This document shows positions 1 to 6,024 of a DNA stretch of 6,876 bases, piece after piece (positions within the stretch are counted from its first letter, which is position 1; each line of letters opens with the position of its first letter). The stretch comes from Chlamydiales bacterium. GTDB taxonomy: Bacteria; Chlamydiota; Chlamydiia; Chlamydiales; JAACFD01. The stretch is taken from assembly GCA_009937555.1 (NCBI GenBank), contig JAACFD010000107.1:1-6876 (forward strand). The letters are read 5' to 3'. The notes below the pieces were generated by a model. The model saw only the letters and a program-made list of their open reading frames with translations, was not told the origin of the DNA and made no database searches. The position numbers and the translations under genes are program-made.

Positions 1-1384
1 GCCCCCCAATCAGTTTCTCATGCTGGGAATAAGCACCAAAAAGACCAAACTTACCAGTTCCTTTTTCTTCTACTTCAATGTGCACATCTCTGAAATTTTT
101 ACCAAAAGAACTATCCCCTTCTACGGTATAAACATTAACTGTTTTAAAGTAGTCCATTGCCTTAAGGTTATTCTCAGTACCCTCTACTTTTCTAAGATCG
201 AAAAGCTCACCTGGGTTGATCACACTTTCATGTAAAATAACAGAAGTTTTTGTACGGACATTACCAAAGACTTTAATTAAGCCTACTCTGTAGGGCTCGC
301 CTTCTTTAATATTAAAATGAACTGAAAATAATCTTCCACTTTCATCTAATTCAACTTGCTGCTGTACGTTACAATCTATATACCCTTTTCTTCCATAAAG
401 CTTACGTATATTTTCAGCTGTTTTATAGATTTTTTGAGGAGAATATAGAGCATCTTTGCGCAGCTCTAAAAAGCTATCAATTACAACATCATCGTAGAGC
501 TCATTTCCTGAGAAACTTACCTTGCTTATGTGGTAACGCTCTCCCTTTTCAACATTGATGTTTACTCTGATTTTCTCTTTCTTTCCTACTACATCTTCTA
601 CTTTTACATTTACTTTCACATCAGCATAGCCTAAGTTTTGAAAGTAGTTGATGACCTTTAAAGTATCTTGGTCTACGGCCTCTTGTTGATAAAGACCAGA
701 ACCTGTAGCCCAGCTGGTTAAAAAGAAGTAAGTGCTAGTATGAAGCATTTCTAAGACTTCATCTTCTTCCTCATTAGTGACTCCATGTACTTTAATAGAA
801 TCAATTCGCCCTGGTTGCCCTTCTTCCACTTCAACTATAACTTTTACTTCATCTATTCCAGGAATATCTTCGACTCTAAAGTTCAATCTTGAGTTGTAAA
901 AACCTTGCTTTAAGTAATATACTCTAAGTTTTCTAAACTCTTTATTAAAGCTTGTACGGTCAAAAATGCTATTATCCTTTACCTCTAGCTGCTTTCTTAG
1001 CTTAGTTGACTTAACGCGTTCATTCCCTTCAAAAACAATTTCGCGCAGACTCTTCTTTGGCCAAATTTTCAACTTTATAGAAACTTTTGAACCTTTGAAG
1101 TCTAGATCAGGCTCTATTCGGTCATATTTTTGAGATAAGAACTTTAAATCTTTGTCAAAAATATCTTGAGAGAAAGGCTCCCCTTCTTTTGTCTTAAGGC
1201 TCATTTTGATTAAGCCTGGCTGCAAATCAGAAGCCTCTTTATTTGTAACCATCTGAATATCAATGGTGTTTACATGAATCTCTTTACCGTAAACTTCTTG
1301 AGCGCCAAGAGCCAATGGCTTAGCAAACAACAAAGCTATTATAAGAAAAATATTTATTATATTGGAGATAGGACGTTTACCCAT
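1..1384 (-). CDS. bamA: BamA (Omp85) outer-membrane protein assembly factor, 3' end cut by window edge
   Basis: BamA is the central subunit of the machine that folds and inserts beta-barrel proteins into the outer membrane. The frame is open from ATG at 1382-1384 to the left edge, giving 461 codons with no stop; the full family protein is usually about 750-850 residues. Residues 1-28 are a signal peptide: basic start (GKR), hydrophobic core IINIFLIIALLF, likely cleavage near LGA|QE (28/29). Five POTRA domains follow at roughly 37-109, 110-189, 191-281, 282-362 and 363-440, shown by the repeated pattern of a strand with (F/V)xGN (IVFEGNE 116-122, VSFSGNE 289-295, VFGNVRT 372-378), two helices with a GY/GF turn, and a strand ending in VE(E/K)G. 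Residues 443-461 (TGKFGLFGAYS...) match the start of the barrel. There is no Shine-Dalgarno sequence before the ATG. A candidate promoter lies just upstream. Family assignment is very secure; adjacency to recR is typical of chlamydiae as I recall it. Confidence 0.95.
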   Translation of the reverse strand, partial: MGKRPISNIINIFLIIALLFAKPLALGAQEVYGKEIHVNTIDIQMVTNKEASDLQPGLIKMSLKTKEGEPFSQDIFDKDLKFLSQKYDRIEPDLDFKGSKVSIKLKIWPKKSLREIVFEGNERVKSTKLRKQLEVKDNSIFDRTSFNKEFRKLRVYYLKQGFYNSRLNFRVEDIPGIDEVKVIVEVEEGQPGRIDSIKVHGVTNEEEDEVLEMLHTSTYFFLTSWATGSGLYQQEAVDQDTLKVINYFQNLGYADVKVNVKVEDVVGKKEKIRVNINVEKGERYHISKVSFSGNELYDDVVIDSFLELRKDALYSPQKIYKTAENIRKLYGRKGYIDCNVQQQVELDESGRLFSVHFNIKEGEPYRVGLIKVFGNVRTKTSVILHESVINPGELFDLRKVEGTENNLKAMDYFKTVNVYTVEGDSSFGKNFRDVHIEVEEKGTGKFGLFGAYSQHEKLIGG

Positions 1385-1420
1385 AAAAATTATGCTATTG
1401 TAGGTTTAATAAAAGGAATA

Positions 1421-1449
1421 AATATAGGCGAGTTGAGCAAATTTTTCAA
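1421..1449 (-). promoter_or_regulatory. Candidate sigma-70-type promoter for bamA
   Basis: On the minus strand the gap between recR and bamA contains TTGAAA (1449-1444), a 17-bp spacer, and TATATT (1426-1421). That is 5 of 6 matches to the -35 consensus and 5 of 6 to the -10, at optimal spacing. Transcription would start near 1414, leaving a leader of about 30 nt before the bamA ATG. The gap is AT-rich, so chance matches are possible. I infer that bamA can be transcribed independently of the upstream opp-recR genes. The rest of the gap (1385-1483) shows no clear terminator and no small ORF that I can support. Confidence 0.45.
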
Positions 1450-1483
1450 GTTGAACTCTACCAAGCAGTCAAAAGACCACAGC

Positions 1484-2083
1484 TTAAAAACTAGAACGAC
1501 CTGATATAGCCTTAGCAAGAGTTCCTCCATCTGCAAACTCTAAGCTAGAGCCTAGAGGTAAACCAAAGGCCACTCTTGACACCTTAACCCCTTTATGCTC
1601 AAGCTCCTGCCTTAAGTATAAAGCGGTTGCATCGCCTTCTACAGTAGAGTCTAGAGCTACAATTACTTCTTTAATAGCTCTTTTCTCTATTCGCTGGATC
1701 AAATTCTGAATATTTAAATGCTCATCTAAAAATCCGTTTAATGGGGATAGCAAGCCTCCAAGTACATGATATAAGCCTTCATATTCTTTGGTTTGTTCAA
1801 ATGCAAACACTTCTTTCGCAAAAGCTACTACACAGAGTACGTCATTCTTTCTCTGCGTATCTTCACAAAAAGGACAAGCTTGCTTGTTTTCAAGTAAAAC
1901 CCCGCACTCTTTACAGTAGCAAAGATTGCCATGAGCTTGCTTGAGCAGTTCAAAGTGCTGCTCTAAATCTTTAGGGTCGCATTGAATGAGATGAAAAGCA
2001 AAACGTTGCGCTGATTTCAGGCCTATTCCTGGTAATTTTCTAAAAACTTCTGTAATTTGCTCTACGCTTTTGGGATATTTCAT
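1484..2083 (-). CDS. recR: RecR recombination mediator
   Basis: RecR works with RecO (and RecF) in the cytoplasm to load RecA onto SSB-coated single-stranded DNA during gap repair. The 199-residue product has the usual family length and domain order. A helix-hairpin-helix with LPGIG is at 17-21. A C4 zinc finger is formed by C57-x2-C60-x9-C70-x2-C73. A Toprim domain spans about 81-170 (YHVLGG 105-110, LSP 112-114, ALDSTVEGDATA 143-154). The conserved tail GLPLG (174-178) and LEFAD (181-185) follows. Most RecR proteins have Glu after CVV in the first Toprim motif; here it is Ala87. The chlamydial RecR I recall also lacks this Glu, so this may be lineage-typical. The ATG at 2083 overlaps the oppF stop as ATGA and is preceded by GGAG at 7-nt spacing, which fixes the start and suggests translational coupling to oppF. 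The last codon and TAA are at 1484-1489. Confidence 0.96.
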   Translation of the reverse strand: MKYPKSVEQITEVFRKLPGIGLKSAQRFAFHLIQCDPKDLEQHFELLKQAHGNLCYCKECGVLLENKQACPFCEDTQRKNDVLCVVAFAKEVFAFEQTKEYEGLYHVLGGLLSPLNGFLDEHLNIQNLIQRIEKRAIKEVIVALDSTVEGDATALYLRQELEHKGVKVSRVAFGLPLGSSLEFADGGTLAKAISGRSSF

Positions 2084-3039
2084 TTATCTTCTCCATATAG
2101 ATGACAAGCTACCCAGTGCTTATCACTTCTTTGCTGCAAGTTAGGGACTTTTTCTTTGCAAATGGCTTTTGCTTTAGGGCAACGTTTATAAAAAACACAC
2201 CCCTTATGAACTTCCAGAGGGCTTGGTATCTCTCCTTCAATAAAGACATGCTTTTTCTGTTTCTCTTTACTTAACTCAGATACTGATGATAGCAGTATCT
2301 CGCTATAAGGGTGTAGTGGCTGACTATATAAAGATTCACTGCTAGCAAGCTCGACAAGACGTCCTAGATACATAACAGCAACACGATCACTTATGTGCCT
2401 AACCAGCGAAAGATCATGGGAAATAAAAAGGTAGGTTAGATTCATTTGCCTTTGTAGTGACTTAAGCAAGTTTACTACCTGCGCTTGCACAGATACATCT
2501 AGAGCAGAAATAGGCTCATCTAAGACAAGGAATCTAGGCTCTACAGCTAAAGCCCTTGCCAAACCGATACGCTGTCTTTGTCCTCCAGAAAACTCATGAG
2601 GAAAACGGTAGCGATCATCTGGATTTAAGTTTACTAGTTCTAAAAGTTCAATAATGCGCTTTTTACGAGAGTCTCCTTTTGCTAGATGATGAATGTCTAA
2701 AGCTTCCCCTATAATTTGCTCTACATTCATTCTAGGGTTTAATGACGAGTAAGGGTCTTGCAAAAGCATCTGTATATTACGCCGCATTTTTTTCATCTTT
2801 TGATGAGATAGCGTGTAGATATTAGTATCTTCAAAAAACACTTCCCCAGCACTAGGTTCTATTAACCTAAGAAGAGTTTTTCCAAGAGTAGACTTTCCAC
2901 ATCCGGATTCTCCTACAAGGCCTATCATCTCTCCTGGGTATATATCTAGATCAAAAAAGTCGACGGCTTTAAGTATTTGCTTATCTACTTTGAAATGCTT
3001 TTTTAGGCCTTTAATCGACAATAAAGGTGTGGGCGACAT
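2080..3039 (-). CDS. oppF: OppF-type ATPase of oligopeptide/dipeptide ABC importer
   Basis: OppF is one of the two cytoplasmic ATPases that power peptide uptake through OppB-OppC. The 319-residue product carries a full ABC motif set: Walker A GESGCGKS (43-50), Q-loop Q94 in LLQDP, signature FSGGQRQR (150-157), Walker B LVLDEP with E175, D-loop SALD (178-181) and switch H208. The C-terminal oligopeptide-transporter extension holds C281, C287, C294 and C312 (spacing x5, x6, x17), the pattern that binds an Fe-S cluster in relatives. I chose ATG 3039 because an AGGAG lies 10 nt upstream and the protein then begins as the family does (SPTPLLSIKGLKKHF). The longer frame from 3123 adds 28 residues, overlaps oppD by 77 bp and resembles no family N-terminus. 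It starts 7 nt after the oppD stop and ends in a 4-bp overlap with recR. OppF rather than OppD is assigned from order and from the HPYSE and RCPKA style tail; DppF is an alternative name since the substrate is unknown. Confidence 0.95.
   Translation of the reverse strand: MSPTPLLSIKGLKKHFKVDKQILKAVDFFDLDIYPGEMIGLVGESGCGKSTLGKTLLRLIEPSAGEVFFEDTNIYTLSHQKMKKMRRNIQMLLQDPYSSLNPRMNVEQIIGEALDIHHLAKGDSRKKRIIELLELVNLNPDDRYRFPHEFSGGQRQRIGLARALAVEPRFLVLDEPISALDVSVQAQVVNLLKSLQRQMNLTYLFISHDLSLVRHISDRVAVMYLGRLVELASSESLYSQPLHPYSEILLSSVSELSKEKQKKHVFIEGEIPSPLEVHKGCVFYKRCPKAKAICKEKVPNLQQRSDKHWVACHLYGEDK
2091..2094 (-). promoter_or_regulatory. Ribosome binding site of recR, inside the oppF 3' end
   Basis: GGAG on the minus strand lies 7 nt before the recR ATG, within the last codons of oppF. 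Together with the ATGA overlap it supports the short RecR start and coupled translation from oppF. Confidence 0.6.
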
Positions 3040-3046
3040 AGCGTTA

Positions 3047-4057
3047 TTACTCCTGATTATAGACCTTTTTTTGTTCTGAAGCTTGAGGATGATGTAAAAA
3101 ACAAACGGCACTAGCATCCTCACCTACACAGTAGGTATCTGCTTGCCTTGTCTCACAAATTTTCATCGCATAATCACATCTAGGAGCAAATGCACACCCT
3201 TTAGGAGGTTTGTAAAGATCTGGAGGAGAGCCTTCTATAGGCCTTAATTCTTGCCCTTTATTTGCTGAGGGCAAAGATCGCAACAGTCCTTTGGTATAGG
3301 GATGCTGCGGGTTGCTTAGCACATCCTCTATCAAACCTTGCTCAACAATTTTACCTGCATACATCACTACTACTCGTTCACAAACCTCAGAAATAGTAGA
3401 TAGGTCATGAGTTATCAAAAGCAAGCTCATTCCAAACTGTTTTTTTAAAGAAGCAATAAGATCTAAGATTTGCGCTTGTATCGTTACATCTAATGCAGTG
3501 GTAGGCTCATCAGCAATCACTAGTTCAGGTCTGCAAACAAGAGCAATTGCTATCATTACTCTCTGGCGCATGCCCCCACTGAACTGATAGGGATATTCAT
3601 AAAAACGTTTTTCAGCTTCTGGTATTCCCACTAAGTTTAGTAGCTCTACAGCACGTTTTTTAGCTTCCTCTTTACTCAGCTTTAGGTGCTTTGCCATTAC
3701 CTCTGTAAGCTGCTTACCAATTCGCATAATAGGGTTGAGAGCAGTCATAGGATTTTGAAAAATCATGGCAATATTTCTGCCTCGAATTTTCTGAAGCTCT
3801 TTCTCATTTTTCTGAAGAAGGTCTTCCCCGTTAAAGTAAACATTACCTTTAACAATTTCTCCTGGGGGTTGTGGAATGAGGTTAACTATTGACTGAGCTG
3901 TTACGCTTTTACCGCAACCTGATTCCCCTACAATGGCTAGCCCTTCTCCTTTTCGAAGCTTTAAGTCTACCCCTCTGACAGCATGCACTTCTCCAGCTAA
4001 AGTCTTAAAGCGTACATGCAAATCCTTAATTTCTAAAATATTCTCTGAGTCTTGCAT
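3047..4057 (-). CDS. oppD: OppD-type ATPase of oligopeptide/dipeptide ABC importer
   Basis: OppD pairs with OppF as the ATP-hydrolysing part of the peptide importer on the cytoplasmic face of the inner membrane. The 336-residue product shows Walker A GESGCGKS (44-51), Q-loop Q101 in MIFQNP, the subfamily stretch MTALNPIMRIG (104-114), signature FSGGMRQR (159-166), Walker B LVIADEP with E184, D-loop TALD (187-190) and switch H217 in ITHDLS. The C-terminal extension PPKGCAFAPRC holds C288, C294, C301 and C319 with spacing x5, x6, x17; a further Cys (C310) lies between. This motif binds a [4Fe-4S] cluster in characterised DppD/OppD proteins. The ATG at 4057 follows the oppC TAA by 3 nt and is preceded by AGAAGG at 6-nt spacing. 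No motif residue is lost, so both ATPases should be active. The choice between OppD and DppD cannot be made from sequence alone. Confidence 0.96.
   Translation of the reverse strand: MQDSENILEIKDLHVRFKTLAGEVHAVRGVDLKLRKGEGLAIVGESGCGKSVTAQSIVNLIPQPPGEIVKGNVYFNGEDLLQKNEKELQKIRGRNIAMIFQNPMTALNPIMRIGKQLTEVMAKHLKLSKEEAKKRAVELLNLVGIPEAEKRFYEYPYQFSGGMRQRVMIAIALVCRPELVIADEPTTALDVTIQAQILDLIASLKKQFGMSLLLITHDLSTISEVCERVVVMYAGKIVEQGLIEDVLSNPQHPYTKGLLRSLPSANKGQELRPIEGSPPDLYKPPKGCAFAPRCDYAMKICETRQADTYCVGEDASAVCFLHHPQASEQKKVYNQE
3050..3054 (-). promoter_or_regulatory. Ribosome binding site that decides the oppF start
   Basis: AGGAG on the minus strand ends 10 nt before ATG 3039 and overlaps the last codons of oppD. 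No comparable site precedes the upstream in-frame ATG codons at 3123 or 3117, so this site favours the 319-residue OppF. Confidence 0.65.
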
Positions 4058-4060
4058 GTA

Positions 4061-4972
4061 TTACCTTCTAATCCTGGGATCTAAAGAATCTCTTAAAGCA
4101 TCGCCTACAATATTAAAAGATAGCATCGTCAAGCTAATAAACATTGCAGGAAAAAAAAGTCTCCATGGGTAGTAGCGCATTGCTGGAAGCCCTTCACTAG
4201 CTAAAGTTCCCCAAGATGATGCTGGTGCTTGTATGCCTAAGCCAAGAAAACTTAAAAATGCTTCTACAAAAATAGCGGTTGGTATGGTAAGAGTCACAGT
4301 TACAATGATAGGGCCCACTACATTGGGAATTACATGCTTAAATAAAATGCGACGATAACCTGCCCCAAGGGCCTTAGCTGCTAACACATACTCTTGCTTA
4401 GTTACTTGAATCACCTGCCCTCTTACCATCCTAGCCATACCTAGCCAGCCAGTAATTGTCATGGCAATAATAATAGGAAGAAGGCCACTCCCCATAACTA
4501 ACATTAAGATAATTACAATTAGCAGATGAGGAATAGACGCTAAAATATCTACAACACGCATCATGAGCTCATCAACCCAACCTCCTAAAAAGCCTGCAAA
4601 ACCACCCCATAAAACCCCAAGTATCAGGTCAATAATTGCAGCACAAATACCTACAAAAAGAGATATTCTAGCTCCATAAAAAATGCGGGTAAATAAGTCT
4701 CTTCCCAGGTCATCAGTCCCAAAACAAAAATGTAGAGAAGGAGATTGGTTTTTTAGGTTTAAAAACTGCTCTTTGTAGCTATAGGGTGAAAAAATAGGCA
4801 CCAATATAGCTAATACTAAGAGTACAGCAAGGTAGCAAAGAGCTATTACTGCTAAGCGATTTTCTTTAAAACGTCTAAAGACAGTCTCCCAGAAACCTAA
4901 GTGAAGGCTCTGCCTTTTCTCAGAAGCTATTACTTTCTTAGCTAAAGGTTGAAAAAGTTCACTATCTTCCAC
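4061..4972 (-). CDS. oppC: OppC-type permease of oligopeptide/dipeptide ABC importer
   Basis: OppC is an inner-membrane subunit that forms the peptide channel with OppB. The 303-residue product has an N-terminal cytoplasmic stretch, a first membrane segment at about 39-60, a periplasmic segment ending in the subfamily signature FGTDDLGRD (84-92), and five further membrane segments at about 103-125, 145-161, 163-180, 218-240 and 270-292. The EAA coupling loop, which docks on the ATPases, is at 194-216 (EYVLAAKALGAG and KHVIPN). The tail SFNIVGDALRDSLDPR (285-300) is typical. The start codon is GTG, directly after the oppB TAA; AGAGG lies 5 nt upstream inside oppB. No ATG near the N-terminus fits as well. 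oppB and oppC are therefore in the same reading frame, separated by one stop codon. It ends 3 nt before the oppD ATG. Confidence 0.95.
   Translation of the reverse strand: MEDSELFQPLAKKVIASEKRQSLHLGFWETVFRRFKENRLAVIALCYLAVLLVLAILVPIFSPYSYKEQFLNLKNQSPSLHFCFGTDDLGRDLFTRIFYGARISLFVGICAAIIDLILGVLWGGFAGFLGGWVDELMMRVVDILASIPHLLIVIILMLVMGSGLLPIIIAMTITGWLGMARMVRGQVIQVTKQEYVLAAKALGAGYRRILFKHVIPNVVGPIIVTVTLTIPTAIFVEAFLSFLGLGIQAPASSWGTLASEGLPAMRYYPWRLFFPAMFISLTMLSFNIVGDALRDSLDPRIRR
4064..4069 (-). promoter_or_regulatory. Ribosome binding site of oppD
   Basis: AGAAGG on the minus strand (5 of 6 matches to AGGAGG) lies 6 nt before the oppD ATG, within the last oppC codons (RRIRR region). It supports the ATG at 4057 and continuous translation across the oppC-oppD junction. 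Confidence 0.55.
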
Positions 4973-5917
4973 TTAAACCTCTTTTACCTTCAAAGATGAT
5001 TTATGATTATCGATTCTAGGATCTACCAGTACGTAAAGGATATCTGTAAAAAAGATAACTAAAAGTAAAAATAAGCTTTCAAAAACCGTAATTCCCATAA
5101 TCAGGGTATAATCTCGGTTTGCTATTGAACTAACTAACCACTGCCCTAAACCTGGGATGCCAAAAATCTTTTCTACTACAAAGCTCCCCATAAAAATCGT
5201 TGTTGCCAGAGTACCTAGATAGGTAATCACAGGTAAAATAGCATTTTTAAGCACATGCTTAACAACTAGAGTGAAGTCTGAGACCCCCTTAGCTTTAGCT
5301 GTTTTTATAAAATCTTGCTGTAAAATCTCTAATACATTTGCCCTAACCAGACGAGTAACCATTGCAATAGGTAGTGCCGATAGAGATAGAGTGGGCAGAA
5401 TGCTATGCTTAAAACTGGCGTAACGAGCTACTGGGAACCAGCCTAGTTTCATAGAGAAAACATACTGAAGAGCAGAGGCTAAAATAAAACTAGGCACAGA
5501 AATACAAAGTACTGAAAACACTAATATACTGCGATCCTGCCACTTACTACGCTTAAAAGCAGCTAACAGTCCCATACAGGTACCCAGAAAAAGAGAAAAT
5601 ACCATTGCCTGGAATCCAAGGTAAGCAGACACAGGGAAGCTACTACGTATAATTTTATTTACTGACTTATGCTCATACTTAAAAGAGGGCCCTAAGTCCC
5701 CTTTCAGCAAAGAACCTACATACTTAAAATACTGCTGGTGAACGGGTTTATCTAAACCATAGTGCTTGTATAGTGAATCTAATATTTCTTTAGGGATAAC
5801 TTTATCTTGAGTGAAAGGATCACCAGGTAAAGCCTTCATTAGGAAAAAGGTAAGCGTCACCACAATCCAAAATGCAGCAAGTAAATAGAGAGTTTTTCTA
5901 AAGAGGTAGCGCTTCAT
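4973..5917 (-). CDS. oppB: OppB-type permease of oligopeptide/dipeptide ABC importer
   Basis: OppB is the other channel subunit of the peptide importer in the inner membrane. The 314-residue product opens with a membrane segment at about 9-28 followed by the subfamily motif KALPGDPF (28-35), then a periplasmic domain with YGLDKP (53-58) and GDLGPSF (73-79). Further membrane segments lie at about 97-120, 131-156, 172-190, 225-247 and 272-296. The EAA loop is at about 202-229 (DFIKTAKAKG and KNAILP). FGIPGLGQ (252-259), the RDY motif (268-270) and YVLVDPRI (295-302) are family hallmarks. The start at ATG 5917 gives the normal family N-terminus, but no Shine-Dalgarno sequence precedes it. oppB follows oppA after a 107-bp gap that holds inverted repeats, so its expression may differ from that of oppA. 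It ends exactly where oppC begins. Confidence 0.95.
   Translation of the reverse strand: MKRYLFRKTLYLLAAFWIVVTLTFFLMKALPGDPFTQDKVIPKEILDSLYKHYGLDKPVHQQYFKYVGSLLKGDLGPSFKYEHKSVNKIIRSSFPVSAYLGFQAMVFSLFLGTCMGLLAAFKRSKWQDRSILVFSVLCISVPSFILASALQYVFSMKLGWFPVARYASFKHSILPTLSLSALPIAMVTRLVRANVLEILQQDFIKTAKAKGVSDFTLVVKHVLKNAILPVITYLGTLATTIFMGSFVVEKIFGIPGLGQWLVSSIANRDYTLIMGITVFESLFLLLVIFFTDILYVLVDPRIDNHKSSLKVKEV
4978..4982 (-). promoter_or_regulatory. Ribosome binding site supporting the GTG start of oppC
   Basis: AGAGG on the minus strand lies 5 nt before GTG 4972-4970, within the final codons of oppB. It supports the GTG, since the in-frame TAA immediately before it excludes any upstream start. Confidence 0.6.
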
Positions 5918-5975
5918 ATTAGTTTGGTTTAAACATTCAAAATCTTAAGAAAGGATTTTAGATCATTTTAGGATA

Positions 5976-6022
5976 AACTTACAGATCAAAGATCTCTCTT
6001 TTTAAACTATTAACTGTAAGTT
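5976..6022 (-). repeat. 9-bp perfect inverted repeat just after oppA; possible mRNA hairpin
   Basis: AACTTACAG at 5976-5984 and CTGTAAGTT at 6014-6022 are exact reverse complements separated by 29 bp. In the transcript the hairpin would begin 2 nt after the oppA TAA. The 3' arm is followed by UUAUCC rather than a long U run, and the stem is AU-rich, so this is not a strong intrinsic terminator. The position fits a structure that protects the oppA 3' end or partly terminates transcription, giving more binding protein than permease. That role is inferred. The remainder of the oppA-oppB gap (5918-6024) shows no good promoter or ORF. Confidence 0.45.
5983..5995 (-). repeat. Short stem-loop with 3-nt loop inside the oppA-oppB gap
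   Basis: AGATC (5983-5987) and GATCT (5991-5995) pair perfectly around a 3-nt loop. The stem shares bases 5983-5984 with one arm of the larger 5976-6022 repeat, so the two structures would compete at that edge. A 5-bp stem is weak and could be chance in AT-rich DNA. Confidence 0.25.
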
Positions 6023-6024
6023 GA

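Noticed and set aside
1429..1457. Imperfect hairpin (GAGTT/AACTC arms) between recR and bamA as a recR terminator
   Set aside because: The perfect stem is only 5 bp, then broken by a mismatch; no U run follows, and it overlaps the candidate promoter.
1274..1504. 76-codon plus-strand open frame spanning the recR-bamA gap
   Set aside because: It overlaps the bamA start and the recR end in antisense, has no family resemblance, and would cover the candidate bamA promoter.
3040..3123. N-terminal extension of oppF from ATG 3123
   Set aside because: The added 28 residues overlap oppD, match no family N-terminus and have no ribosome binding site, whereas ATG 3039 has AGGAG and a normal start.
5918..6024. 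A promoter for oppB in the oppA-oppB gap
   Set aside because: TAAAAT occurs twice as a possible -10, but no acceptable -35 lies 16-18 bp upstream of either.
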